From positions 256,537,368-256,601,367 of the forward strand of contig OY282560.1 in assembly GCA_958295665.1 (NCBI GenBank): DNA of 64,000 nucleotides, given 5' to 3'. The translations under genes were made by a program, and so were the position numbers. Shown in pieces: positions 33,481 through 45,956 of this stretch (positions within the stretch are counted from its first letter, which is position 1; every line of letters begins with the position of its first letter). The DNA is from Tipula vernalis (taxonomy: Eukaryota; Arthropoda; Insecta; Diptera; Tipulidae). A model generated the notes under the pieces. It was not told the origin of the DNA, did not search any database, and saw only the letters and a program-made list of their open reading frames with translations.

Positions 33481-34812
33481 CGGATAATTAAGCAGGGTCC
33501 AAACACAAAAGATCTTTTAGTTCGCAGTTCGAGGTGGCTGAACGCCCACATTTCAATAATAGTAATAATAATAATCGTCCTCGGGATCTTCTTCCTCTTG
33601 TAAATTCCATAAAATATCGCCCAAGAGTGCATGTAGCTTTTTGCCGCTGTGATTGCCGGCTGGTTTTCAATATGTTTGCGCCAATCATCGGATCGATTAA
33701 TTCCTAGAACATTCTTAATAACTTCTTTTACATATTTCCATGCCACAAGCTCGCGCTCACTGAGAGCATTTTCAAATACATCATCGTTCATCAAACGACG
33801 AATATCCGGCCCATTAAGTATTCGTGTTATAAAAAACATGATGTGGAATTAAATTCCATTTGATCAAAACTTATATTCGATTAGATTCAAACACCCACCT
33901 TCTTTTATTTTCATGCCACTTAACTGTGCAAAAATGCGACGCAATTCGATGAACGCATTTCCATCTGGATTCAGCGCTTTATAAGATTTTTAACAAAACC
34001 AAGCTTGATATGAAGCGGTGGTAGCAACATTTTTTCAATTGGAACAAGTGGAGTCTCAACGATGTTGTCGTGTCGCAATCTAATGTTCTCACGTAAAGCC
34101 CAGTTCCGTTCGTTGTATTGGTCGCCTTCATATAACGTGTATTCCACAAGCACATAAAACACATGTTTTTAGTGTAACCCAATGAGGCATGCACTCTTAA
34201 AAGAGCTATCACTTTTAGTCTGCACAAACTTTCCACTCATGGTCGTTGTATTTAATCAAATCAACGATTTTTTCATTGATGCATAAGTTTCCTTTGTGTT
34301 TGTGCTGATTACAATTGGAACGGAATTTTTTGAGTTAGTAACGTGGAGGAGAACTGCCTTTAAACTGCTTTTGAAGGAATCGAAAAACAATCGCCAATCT
34401 TCGGAATTATATGCATGGTGCATTGTGAAAACCAAACCATGGATATCAGTGTAAGAAGCAGGTAAATTATTCTCAATTGATTTGAAAAAATTCGTAAAAT
34501 AACGATGACGATTTATTGCTCCATATATCCGAACATTTGGAGCCAAAATATTCACTTGTTTTAAATCCTTTGACAAAAGAATGGATTACCGCTGCGATAG
34601 TTTCAGGCGTCGTACCATAACATCCAAACGATTGCATGGCGCAGTGACATTTGATGGTTGATACATTGATACAGGTGTTTCTCCGGTTTTATCAGATTCA
34701 AATGTTGGTCAAATGTTGGATATTCTTTGGTTGGGTTTGATCTTTCCGGAACAGGAATTTCATCTGAATGCGGCAGCGGTAGTTGAGCATACGTTGTTGA
34801 AGTGTATGTCAA
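33459..34812 (-). pseudogene. transposon protein of a widespread arthropod/cnidarian family, broken
   Basis: Minus-strand pieces in several frames keep the order of a protein repeated in many arthropod and Hydra genomes. The order is NILAPNVRIYG; an SEDWRLFFDSFKSSLKAVLL block; EWKVCAD; a YTKNMCFMCLW zinc-like segment; VPIEKMLLPPLHIKLGFVKN; NPDGNAFIELRRIFAQLSG; then NGPDIRRLMNDDVFENAL and EVIKNVLGINRSDDW. Frames change at about 34250, 34100-34000 and 33900-33840, and stops are frequent. I recognise the family by motif but do not know its transposase superfamily; the surrounding inverted repeats suggest a DNA transposon. The piece at 34603-34812 is only tentatively part of it. Confidence 0.7.
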
Positions 34813-35070
34813 AGAACCATTTTTTTCTGTTTGTACCGAGAATATAATTCACGAACCAAGCGACAAAAATGTAAATGTGGATTTGGTTTTTCGGCCTTGA
34901 TATGTTCGGCATAGTTGTTTGTCTTCACCTGCGCAACAATTTTGCTGAAGAAAGCATAACGAAAATCTTATTGGTTCAAATACTATAATTGAACCAATAA
35001 TGCCTGTTTTTACGACATTTTGTATAAAAAGGCCCACTGGATGCCATTTTTCATATTTGAAATTTGACGA

Positions 35071-35910
35071 AAAAAATTAAAAGTATCGTATACCAACAGA
35101 ACCGCCTGACGTCACAGAAAGTAAGTAGTTGTTTATGTTACGTAACATTACGCCTAAAATATTAATCATAAATACAAAGAATATAATTTAAGACGACGTT
35201 TCAATAAAAATTCAACGTTTCGACGATACATTCCGTGGCATTGGTGGCAAACACAATTTTTTTGTAAGGTAATAAATTCTGATACACGAATACTCAAATA
35301 AGAGGTGTTTTGAAATTGGCTGATACAAAACCTTGCGACATAGCAAGTAGGCTTAGGGTCAAGAGGTTATTAGAATGCTTTTATATCGCAGCATCCTTTT
35401 GTCTCTAGAAGTTTTCTTTTTCAATAGCACAACATATTAAAAAAAAATATCGTGGACTGATGAACTCTGTTTATGGTTGTCCCGGGGAATTGCGAATTGG
35501 AAAATGATGGACTGTGATTTGTTGGTGTATTTTGGTTCTCTTTTTTCCAAAGCATATTGAGTGAATGCTATTTTGTTCATGTTTTGGGAAAAAAATATTT
35601 CCCAACCAAATTTTTAGTGAAAAATAAACAACAAAATTGCTAGAAATACACCAAAAAGGTATTCCCCGAAAAAACCAGAATAGTGCCACTGGGGGGTCAA
35701 TTCTGTTTCCGTGGGAAAAAACATGAAATCAAAAAGTAATGCTGTGTAAACCAAGCTCTCATTTGAATTATGTCGTTTTCGATTCACCAAAAAAATTCAA
35801 TCTATGACGCAATCGATTGATTTTTCTGCTGTCAAGTTGTTTGATTCGCCCAATAAAATCAATCCGTCGAGCAAAATTTTTGCTCGGTTACAAATCTCGA
35901 TTTTTAGTCA
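35071..35910. other. AT-rich spacer
   Basis: No supported gene. The minus-strand frame at 35471-35689 overlaps a loose inverted repeat and lacks any motif. Confidence 0.45.
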
Positions 35911-36856
35911 GGGCCCCTATTTGTGAATCCGAATTCGAATAAACGAATGGCATTTTCGAACAATTGGTATTTGTGAATTCGAAAACGTAAAATAAATCAA
36001 CGAAAACGTATAACTATGAAACGAAAACGTATAAACGTCAAACGAACGAAAATTTCCCTTATCGAGCAATCTGTTTTCGACCAACATCTGTTCGATCATG
36101 AACCAATTTCTCTACGTCGATGAAATTGTTGACGAAGCCATATAAAAAGGAAGAATAATTCTAATCACTTGCATATACTAATTTATTTAGGACGCCATTT
36201 GAGAAGGGGTATTAATTACATAATCATTAAATTAAAAAATTTTTAAAAATCCATTTTTTTTTTAAATAAAATTGAACAACATTTATTATTGTTATTGACA
36301 AAGCCGAGTAAAAACGGAAGAAATACAAATACAAAACACGAACATTTTAGCAAATGCTTACGTAAACATAAATTTTCATATATGATGCACTAATTAAATA
36401 AAACATATTAATTGAAATAAAAATATTATTTTGTTTAATAGAATAGGAAATATTTATATTTTGCCAAAATAACATATTTTAGTCACTTTTATATTTACGA
36501 TGTGTACCTCAAAAATACGGCTGAATGAGCAAATTGCACATCTCCAGCAATTGGTGGATCATCAGCTTTAACTCCGGGAATATGGAACGATTAATAAATA
36601 ACCAATTTTTTTATATAATTAATTATTTAAAAACTTCAAACTGCGAGACAATAGACAAAACAATCAAAACGTCAAAATTTTTCAAGGTTTGTATTTTATG
36701 TATAGATTTATCCAAAAAAACAGAATTTCCATTTTCGTTATTAAAACAGTACATTTTTACTTTCGATCGAATTCAAAAATACCAATTCTTGTTCGAATCG
36801 AATACAACATTCATTTCGAACGACGAAACGAAACGGATTCACAAATAGATGCCCCG
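35911..36856. mobile_element. MITE, about 946 bp
   Basis: Terminal inverted repeats (CTATTTGTGAATCCG type) continue as a diverged match for about 70 bases (left AACAATTGGTATTTGTGAATTC, right the complement of GAATTCAAAAATACCAATTC). Rich in TTCGAA-like motifs near both ends. Open frames inside are not coding. Confidence 0.7.
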
Positions 36857-36930
36857 ATATACCACTCTTTCACTAATACCAAAAACTAATACTGTCATTT
36901 TCACATAGCTGTCATTTTGTGGTTATTCTC

Positions 36931-37370
36931 ATGTCGTTTTCCTGTTGCAACAAAAAACAGATTCGGAGCGAAACCCAAGTGACAGCAGCTGTCATTCGTC
37001 GCTCGGTAAAATTTTTCGGAGCGGTTACTAACATAATTACATTTAAATGTCATCGAAATGTCATTTAAACATCAAAATAAATATGCGGAAAAATATATTT
37101 AAAAAACAGTAAAATAATTAACAAATAATACAAAAATAACATGATTACAATAAATTATTTATTAATTTACGGAAAAATTCATCAGTATTAACAATCTAAT
37201 TATAAAAATAGAATTTGACAATTAATACGTATATTCACACAACCATATAAAAAACAAAACATTGCAGAATCCGGATTTTTGGCTGTTCCAGTTAAAACGT
37301 CAAAAAACTGTCATTTTTCAACTCGGATTCGACTCCGAATCTGTTTTTTGTTGCAACAGGAAAACCACAT
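36931..37370. mobile_element. MITE, 440 bp
   Basis: Perfect 32-bp inverted repeats (36937-36968 with 37333-37364; core CCTGTTGCAACAAAAAACAG) extended outward by five of six matches. Short AT-rich interior. Perfect ends suggest a fairly recent insertion. Confidence 0.8.
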
Positions 37371-38047
37371 CAATTCAAATAAATAATAATTTCAAGACGT
37401 CAAAAACACACACATAAATAATACCGATTTTTGGAAGAGATGGAAAAAACGAATGGAGATATTAATTTTTTCGGCTTTAAAATTTAAATACTTGTATATA
37501 CGTTTTATTACGAAGAAACAGTTATGGTTAGTACGGATATATAGTTAATATAGATTAGTATGGTAATATTTATTAATGATGTAATAATAACCCAGAAAAA
37601 ATCTCGAGACAAATTTAAGACGATGATGCATTAAATTTATGAAATCCGAACGAGAGAGTTATTAAAGAGACTGATGCACTATAATTTATAAAATAACTAC
37701 AAAATAATTATAAATACTCAAAATTACCACTAATAAACCTTTCAAGACGTAAAACCTATTTACTTACCGTTTTTTTATTATGATATTCACCTTACCACCT
37801 TACCACCTTAATTAAGTCATGCAAGCTAAAAAGCCGCTTTACGCTTTATTTGTTTATAAGAACACGCTATTTAAGTTGTAGCATTTAAAGAATAAACTAT
37901 AGTTTTAAAGTTCATACTGAAACAAAATACAGAAAAGTTGAGCATATTCAATATTCAGATTGATTGGTCAATAACAATAATTTATTCTGAAATTTGAAAT
38001 CTTAAAAAGTCTAAACACTTCACAATTTCAACAATTTGAGCAATAAC
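37371..38047. other. AT-rich spacer
   Basis: Nothing recognised beyond a short CACCTTAC repeat at 37790-37810. Confidence 0.5.
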
Positions 38048-38300
38048 CTGGGTTGGAGTCATGAAATCCGGTCGGAAATGCCGGCGTCTAAAAAAAACAC
38101 CGCTAGCAAAAGTGACTGGAAAAGAAAACGTATCACGAAATCCGGTCGGTAAAAATATTGAGCAAATGTTCGTTCAATGTATAGGTATTTTTCTAAGTTG
38201 CTGCTTATTTTGCTATGGAGTTGTCAAAATAAATAAAAATAATAAACTTGTATTTCTTTTACGACTTACTTGGGTTATTTTTTTATGTGAAAATATCTTT
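38048..38300 (+). repeat. fragment of the element at 51575-52197
   Basis: Direct match to 51575-51820 at high identity by eye: AAATCCGGTCGGAAATGCCGG at the left end and TTGCTATGGAGTTGTCAAAA-like blocks within. The right end of the element is missing. The 85-codon frame here is a shadow of the repeat. Confidence 0.75.
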
Positions 38301-38511
38301 AGCGGAAGGAGTAACTAAAAAATTGTATAGAAATCATGCTACGAAAACATCTGTGCCGAACAAATAATATTGCATGTATGTGTGAATATCGACCAGAAAA
38401 AAAAATAAATAAAACCTAAAATCAACACAAAATCCACGCATATATACGCGTGAGCCGAATAAGAAAAAAATTTTCGCCTACTTTTATTTTATTTTCTTCT
38501 GAAAATATCTA

Positions 38512-38770
38512 CTATACGATTAAAAATTTTTTTTTATTGGTTTTAGGCTCGATTTATTTCTTTTTTTATTTTTTACTTGAGCTTTCGAACTCAATTCAAG
38601 TCCATTTTGAAAAGCGTTTTGTTATTTACAATTGGAATTTTCTTTTTATATACAAAAACGAAAGCAAACAAACTATAAAAAATTGTCCGTAGAAACCATA
38701 AGTCCTATATTTAGACTGAAATTTATCGTTAAAGTCTTTGACAAAAAAACTTGTAGTAAAATTTACAAAA
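38512..38770 (+). repeat. PLE-flanking inverted repeat, left arm
   Basis: Matches 47343-47556 and 46690-46733 in reverse orientation (blocks TTTTAGGCTCGATTTATTTC, GGAATTTTCTTTTTATATAC). The partner is cut by the MITE at 46737. Such repeats around a Penelope-like element resemble its pseudo-LTRs, here inverted. Confidence 0.7.
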
Positions 38771-38889
38771 AAAAAATATTTATAACAAAATATGACTCAA
38801 TTTTAAACCATGTTTTTGAAAATATATATAAGAATCAAATTTAATAGTTACATAAAAATATGTGTATGTATAATACAAAACCCCAATTT

Positions 38890-39116
38890 TAGATAAATAA
38901 ATCATACGTATTACCAATATAAGCATAATCCCTACAATGTTTATTGAATTACCACTGGACTTTTATGTGTAACATTTCTAAAATCGATCTTTTCCTAAAA
39001 TGTTTTTGTTGTTCTAAAATTTTTACATTGTATAAAGTTATTTTATGATTTGCATCTTTTAAATGTTTAGTGAGAGTATTATTTTGGTTTGAATTTCGAA
39101 GAACCGCACTTCTGTG
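38890..39116 (-). pseudogene. PLE 2, GIY-YIG endonuclease C-terminal part
   Basis: Minus-strand frame HRSAVLRNSNQNNTLTKH, then ILEQQKHFRKRSILEMLHIK, matches the C-terminal part of the Penelope-type endonuclease (Asn-rich stretch, LxxH, KILE, KR, E-MxHI). It continues the protein that stops at 45957 on the other side of the satellite element; the break coincides with that element's target duplication. Contains one stop after KVQW. Confidence 0.8.
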
Positions 39117-39559
39117 TTGATAAAATGAGTGTGAAGTTTATGCTAAAAAAAAAATAACAAAAAATTACACTGTTAAATTAACTATTTTCCAATTGGAATT
39201 TAAATGATATGAAAATATTAATTTTTTGTAATTTTGGATTTTTAGTATCACCAATCAGATTCTTTTCATCAGAAAACAGGTTATTTTCATCCTTTTCAGA
39301 TAGCTGGACCATCTGTTTATATCGTTAACCAAAAGCATCCAATTGTGTTATACATTACTATACTTCACAGAATTTAAAAGTTGACTGAATTTTGATGGTT
39401 TAAATAATTATTTAGCCCCGATCCTGGAAATGTCCCGAAGGCCCCGCACATTTCTTAGAATAGCTAAGCCATATAGCGGTCAATGTCACCAAGCCGATCC
39501 AATTATGATGAACTATAATATATTTCACAGTTTTTGGAATTTCAAATAATTTTTTCATT

Positions 39560-42500
39560 ATTTAAAAGTTTTATATCGCCGACCGCAGAGATGTCCACAA
39601 GTTCTTGCCCATATTTTCAGATAACTTGGCCATGTGCCAGTCTACGTGGTTAACCAGATCCAATTGTGATGAACTATACTATACTTCACAGAATTTAGAA
39701 TTTTTAATAATTTTATTAGTTTTATAAATTTTTGTATCTCTGATCACAGAGATGTCCACAAGGTCTGGCCTATATTTTTGGATAACTTGACCATATGCCA
39801 GTATACTTGGTCAATCTTAGTCAATTGTGATGAACTATACTATACTTCACAGAATTTCGAATTTTTAATAATTTTATTAGTTATATAAATTGTTGTATCT
39901 CCGATCACAGAGATGTCCACAAGGTCTGGCCTATATTTTTGGATAACTTGACCATATGCTAGTCTACGTGGTCAATAATATTCAATTGTGATGAACTATA
40001 CTATACTTCACAGAATTTAGAATTTTTAATAATTTTATTGGTTTTTTAAATTGTTGTATCTCCGATCACAGAGATGTCCACAAGGTATGGCCTATATTTT
40101 TGGATAACTTGACCATATGCTAGTCTACGTGGTCAATCTTATTCAATTGTGATGAACTATACTATACTTCACAGAATTTCGAATTTTTAATAATTTTATT
40201 AGTTTTATAAATTGTTGTATCTCCGATCACAGAGATGTCCACAAAGTCTGGCCTATATTTTTCGATAACTTGACCATATGCCAGTCTACGTGGTCAATCT
40301 TATTCAATTGTGATGAACTCTACTATACTTCACAGAATTTCGAATTTTTAATAATTTTATTAGTTTTATAAATTTTTGTATCTCCGATCACAGAGATGTC
40401 CACAAGGTCTGGCCTATATTTTTGGATAACTTGACCATATGCCAGTCTACGTGGTCAATCTTATTCAATTGTGATGAACTATACTATACTTCACAGAATT
40501 TCGAATTTATAATAATTTTATTAGTTTTATAAATTTTTGTATCGCTGATCACAGAGATGTCCACAAGGTCTGGCCTATATTTTTCGATAACTTGACCATA
40601 TTCCAGTCTACGTGGTTAATCTTATTCAATTGTGATGAACTATACTATACTTCACAGAATTTCGAATTTTTAATAATTTTATTAGTTTTATAAATTGTTG
40701 TATCTCTGATCACAGAGATGTCCACAAGGTCTGGCCTATATTTTTGGATAACTTGACCATGTGCCAGTCTACTTGGTCAATCTTATTTAATTGTGATGAA
40801 CTATACTATACTTCACAGAATTTTGAATTTTTAATAATTTTATTAGTTTTATAAATTTTTGTATCTCTGATCACAGAAATGTCCACAAGGTCTGGCCTAT
40901 ATTTTTGGATAACTTGACCATATGCCAGTCTGCGTGGTCAATCTTATTCAATTGTGATGAACTATACTATACTTCACAGAATTTAGAATTTTTAATAATT
41001 TTATTAGTTTTATAAATTGTTGTATCTCCGATCACAGAAATGTCCACAAAGTCTGGCCTATATTTTTGGATAACTTGACCATATGCCAGTCTACGTGGTC
41101 AATCTTATTCAATTGTGATGAACTATACTATACTTCACAGAATTTCGAATTTTTAATAATTTTATTAGTTTTATAAATTGTTGTATCTCCGATCACAGAG
41201 ATGTCCACAAGGTCTTCCCTATATTTTTGGATAACTTGACCATATGCCAGTCTACATGGTTAATCTTATTCAATTGTGATGAACTATACTATACTTCACA
41301 GAATTTAGAATTTTTAATAATTTTATTAGTTTTATAAATTGTTGTATCTCCGATCACAGAGATGTCCACAAGGTCTGGCCTATATTTTTGGATAACTTGA
41401 CCATATGCCAGTCTACATGGTTAATCTTATTCAATTGTGATGAACTTTACTATACTTCACAGAATTTAGAATTTTTAATAATTTTATTAGTTTTATAAAT
41501 TGTTGTATCTCCGATCACAGAGATGTCCACAAGGTCTTGCCTATATTTTTGGATAACTTGACCATATGCCAGTCTACGTGGTCAATCTTATTCAATTGTG
41601 ATGAACTATACTATACTTCACAGAATTTCGAATTTTTAATAATTTTATTAGTTGTATAAATTTTTGTATCTCTGATCACAGAGATGTCCACAAGGTCTGG
41701 CCTATATTTTTGGATAACTTGACTATATACCAGTATACGTTGTCAATCTTAGTCAATTGTGATGAACTATACTATACTTCACAGAATTTCGAATTTTTAA
41801 TAATTTTATTAGTTATATAAATTGTTGTATCTCCGATCACAGAGATGTCCACAATGTCTGGCTTATATTTTTGGATAGCTTGACCATATGCCAGTCTACG
41901 TGGTCAATCTTATTCAATTGTGATGATATATACTATACTTCACAGAATTTCGAATTTTTAATAATTTTATTAGTTTTATAAATTGTTGTATCTCTGATCA
42001 CAGAGATGTCCACAAGGTCTGGCCTATATTTTTGGATAACTTGACCATATGCCAGTCTACATGGTTAATCTTATTCAATTGTGATGAACTATACTATACT
42101 TCACAGAATTTAGAATTTTTAATAATTTTATTAGTTTTATAAATTGTTGTATCTCCGATCACAGAGATGTCCACAAGGTCTTGCCTATATTTTTGGATAA
42201 CTTGACCATATGCCAGTCTACGTGGTCAATCTTATTCAATTGTGATGAACTATACTATACTTCACAGAATTTCGAATTTTTATTTATTTTATTAGTTGTA
42301 TAAATTTTTGTATCTCTGATCACAGAGATGTCCACAAGGTCTGGCCTATATTTTTGGATAACTTGACTATATACCAGTATACGTGGTCAATCTTAGTCAA
42401 TTGTGATGAACTATACTATACTTCACAGAATTTCGAATTTTTAATAATTTTATTAGTTATATAAATTGTTGTATCTCCGATCACAGAGATGTCCACAATG

Positions 42501-44826
42501 TCTGGCTTATATTTTTGGATAGCTTGACCATATGCCAGTCTACGTGGTCAATCTTATTCAATTGTGATGATATATACTATACTTCACAGAATTTCGAATT
42601 TTTAATAATTTTATTAGTTTTATAAATTTTTTTATCTCCGATCACAGAGATGTCCACAAGGTCTGGCCTATATTTTTGGATAACTTGACCATATGCCAGT
42701 CTACATGGTTAATCTTATTCAATTGTGATGAACTATACTATACTTCACAGAATTTAGAATTTTTAATAATTTTATTGGTTTTAAAAATTGTTGTATCTCC
42801 GATCACAGAGATGTCCACAAGGTCTGGCCTATATTTTTGGATAACTTGACCATATGCCAGTCTACGTGGTCAATCTTATTCAATTGTGATGAACTATACT
42901 ATACTTCACAGAATTTCGAATTTTTAATAATTTTATTAGTTTTATAAATTTTTGTATCTCCGATCACAGAGATGTCCACAAGGTCTGGCCTATATTTTTG
43001 GATAACTTGACCATATGCCAGTCTACGTGGTCAATCTTATTCAATTGTGATGAACTATACTATACTTCACAGAATTTCGAATTTTTAATAATTTTATTGG
43101 TTTTAAAAATTGTTGTATCTCCGATCACAGAGATGTCCACAAGGTCTGGCCTATATTTTTGGATAACTTGACCATATGCCAGTCTATGTGGTCAATCTTA
43201 TTCAATTGTGATGAACTATACTATACTATACTTCACAGAATTTCGAATTTTTAATAATTTTATTAGTTTTATAAATTTTTGTATCTCCGATCACAGAGAT
43301 GTCCACAAGGTCTGGCCTATATTTTTGGATAACTTGACCATATGCCAGTCTACGTGGTCAATCTTATTCAATTGTGATGAACTATACTATACTTCACAGA
43401 ATTTCGAATTTTTAATAATTTTATTGGTTTTAAAAATTGTTGTATCTCCGATCACAGAGATGTCCACAAGGTCTGGCCTATATTTTTGGATAACTTGACC
43501 ATATGCCAGTCTACGTGGTTAATCTTATTCAATTGTGATGAACTATACTATACTTCACAGAATTTCGAATTTTTAATAATTTTATTAGTTTTATAAATTG
43601 TTGTATCTCTGATCACAGAGATGTCCACAAGGTCTGGCCTATATTTTTGGAGAACTTGACCATGTGCCAGTCTACTTGGTCAATCTTATTCAATTGTGAT
43701 GAACTATACTATACTTCACAGAATTTTGAATTTTTAATAATTTTATTAGTTTTATAAATTTTTGTATCTCTGATCACAGAAATGTCCACAAGGTCTGGCC
43801 TATATTTTTGGATAACTTGACCATATGCCAGTCTGCGTGGTCAATCCTATTCAATTGTGATGAACTATACTATACTTCACAGAATTTAGAATTTTTAATA
43901 ATTTTATTAGTTTTATAAATTGTTGTATCTCCGATCACAGAAATGTCCACAAAGTCTGGCCTATATTTTTGGATAACTTGACCATATGCCAGTCTACGTG
44001 GTCAATCTTATTCAATTGTGATGAACTATACTATACTTCACAGAATTTCGAATTTTTAATAATTTTATTGGTTTTAAAAATTGTTGTATCTCCGATCACA
44101 GAGATGTCCACAAGGTCTGGCCTATATTTTTGGATAACTTGACCATATCCCAGTCTACATGGTTAATCTTATTCAATTGTGATGAACTATACTATACTTC
44201 ACAGAATTTAGAATTTTTAATAATTTTATTAGTTTTATAAATTGTTGTATCTCCGATCACAGAGATGTCCACAAGGTCTGGCCTATATTTTTGGATAACT
44301 TGACCATATGCCAGTCTGCGTGGTCAATCTTATTCAATTGTGATGAACTATACTATACTTCACAGAATTTAGAATTTTTAATAATTTCATTAGTTTTATA
44401 AATTGTTGTATCTCTGATCACAGAAATGTCCACAAAGTCTGGCCTATATTTTTGGATAACTTGACCATATGCCAGTCTACGTGGTTAATCTTATTCAATT
44501 GTGATGAACTATACTATACTTCACAGAATTTCGAATTTTTAATAATTTTATTAGTTGTATAAATTTTTGTATCTCTGATCACAGAAATGTCCACAAGGTC
44601 TGGCCTATATTTTTGGATAACTTGACCATATGCCAGTATACGTGGTCAATCTTATTCAATTGTGATGAACTATACTATACTTCACAGAATTTCGAATTTT
44701 TAATAATTTTATTAGTTTTATACATTGTTGTATCTCTGATCACAGAGATGTCCACAAGGTCTGGCCTATATTTTTGGATAACTTGACCATGTGCCAGTCT
44801 ACTTGGTTAATCCTATACAATTGTAA
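39560..44826 (+). repeat. 161-bp satellite, forward array, about 32-33 copies
   Basis: Period measured from the motif GATCACAGAGATGTCCACAA (39742, 39903, 40064 and so on). Each unit also has CAATTGTGATGAACTATAC and CTTCACAGAATTT. A higher-order period of 644 bp (four units) is seen at 41847 and 42491 through the shared variants CACAATGTCTGGCTTAT and GATGATATATAC. An extra five bases (ACTAT) occur near 43220. Confidence 0.95.
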
Positions 44827-45480
44827 TTGACATCTCTGTGATCGGAGATACAACAATTTGTAAAACTAATAAAATTATTAAAAATTCTAAATTCTGTGAA
44901 GTATAGTATAGTTCATCACAATTGAATAAGATTGACCACGCAGACTGGCATATGGTCAAGTTATCCAAAAATATAGGCCAGACCTTGTGGACATTTCTGT
45001 GATCAGAGATACAAAAATTTATAAAACTAATAAAATTATTAAAAATTCGAAATTCTGTGAAGTATAGTATAGTTCATCACAATTGAATAAGATTGACCAC
45101 ATAGACTGGCATATGGTCAAGTTATCCAAAAATATAGGCCAGACCTTGTGGACATCTCTGTGATCAGAGATACAACAATTTATAAAATTAATAAAATTAT
45201 TAAAAATTCGAAATTCTGTGAAGTATAGTATAGTTCATCACAATTGAATAAGATTGACCACGTAGACTGGCATATGGTCAAGTTATCCAAAAATATAGGC
45301 AAGGCCTTGTGGACATCTCTGTGATCGGAGATACAACAATTTTTAAAACCAATAAAATTATTAAAAATTCTAAATTCTGTGAAGTATAGTATAGTTCATC
45401 ACAATTGGATAAGGTTGACCACATAGATTGGCACATAGCCAAGTTATCCGGAAAAAAGGGCAAAACCTTGTATATTATAG
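44827..45480 (-). repeat. 161-bp satellite, reversed array, about 4 copies
   Basis: Same monomer in opposite orientation, starting at the switch CAATTGTAATTGACATCTC (44817-44836) and fading into diverged monomers toward 45500. Confidence 0.93.
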
Positions 45481-45956
45481 TTCTCTGCGGTCGTCGATAT
45501 AAAACTTTTAAAATAATGAAAAATTTTTAAAAATTCCAAAAACTGTGAAATTTATTATAGTTCATCATAATTGGATCGGCTTGGTGACATTGACCGCTAT
45601 ATGGCTTAGCTGTTCTAAGAAATATGCGGGGCCTTCGGGACATTTCCAGGATCGGCGCTAAATAATTATTTAAACCATCAAAATTCAGTCAACTTTTAAA
45701 TTATCTGAAATATAGTAATGTTCAACACAATGCTGCATGCTTTTGGTTAACGATATAAACAGATGGTCCAGCTATCTGAAAAGGGTGAAAAGAACCTGTT
45801 TTCTGATGAAAAGAATCTGTTTGGTGATACTAAAAATCCAAAATTACAAAAAATTAAAATTTTCATATCATTTAAATTCCAATTGGAAAATAGCTGATTT
45901 AACAGTGTAATTTTTTGTTATTTTTTTTAGCATAAACTTCACACTCATTTGATAAA

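Larger units (their letters stand above)
32355..35070 (-). mobile_element. decayed DNA transposon, about 2.7 kb
   Basis: Terminal inverted repeats of roughly 200 bp (32358-32556 with 34862-35060; blocks AAAAATGGCATCCAGTGGG, GTCGTAAAAACAGGCAT-like and AGATTTTCGTTATGC-like). A broken minus-strand gene lies between (33600-34580), and a GC-richer segment (32810-33480) is probably a later insertion. Confidence 0.65.
39125..45948. mobile_element. element S: mirror-image 161-bp satellite with 8-bp target duplication, 6824 bp
   Basis: Ends ATGAGTGTGAAG and CTTCACACTCAT are flanked by TTGATAAA at 39117-39124 and 45949-45956. The sequence is a head-to-tail 161-bp satellite running forward from about 39400 to 44826, then reversed to about 45500. 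The two outer arms are near-identical mirror images for more than 700 bp. Monomers near both ends are strongly diverged while those in the centre are nearly uniform. It interrupts a Penelope-like gene. No coding capacity: open frames here are satellite artefacts. The TSD length fits hAT- or P-like cut-and-paste movement; foldback elements of Drosophila have 9 bp. Confidence 0.82.

Noticed and set aside
38061..38318. 85-codon frame with basic start and hydrophobic middle
   Set aside because: Covers a dispersed repeat also present at 51575-51820, where the frame is not kept.
43208..43498. 96-codon open frame
   Set aside because: Lies wholly in the 161-bp satellite; 161 is not a multiple of three, so the frame is an accident of repetition. 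The same applies to 45278-45463.
39560..45480. Regular repeats that might suggest a CRISPR array
   Set aside because: Units are 161 bp, head to tail without variable spacers, in a eukaryotic transposon setting.
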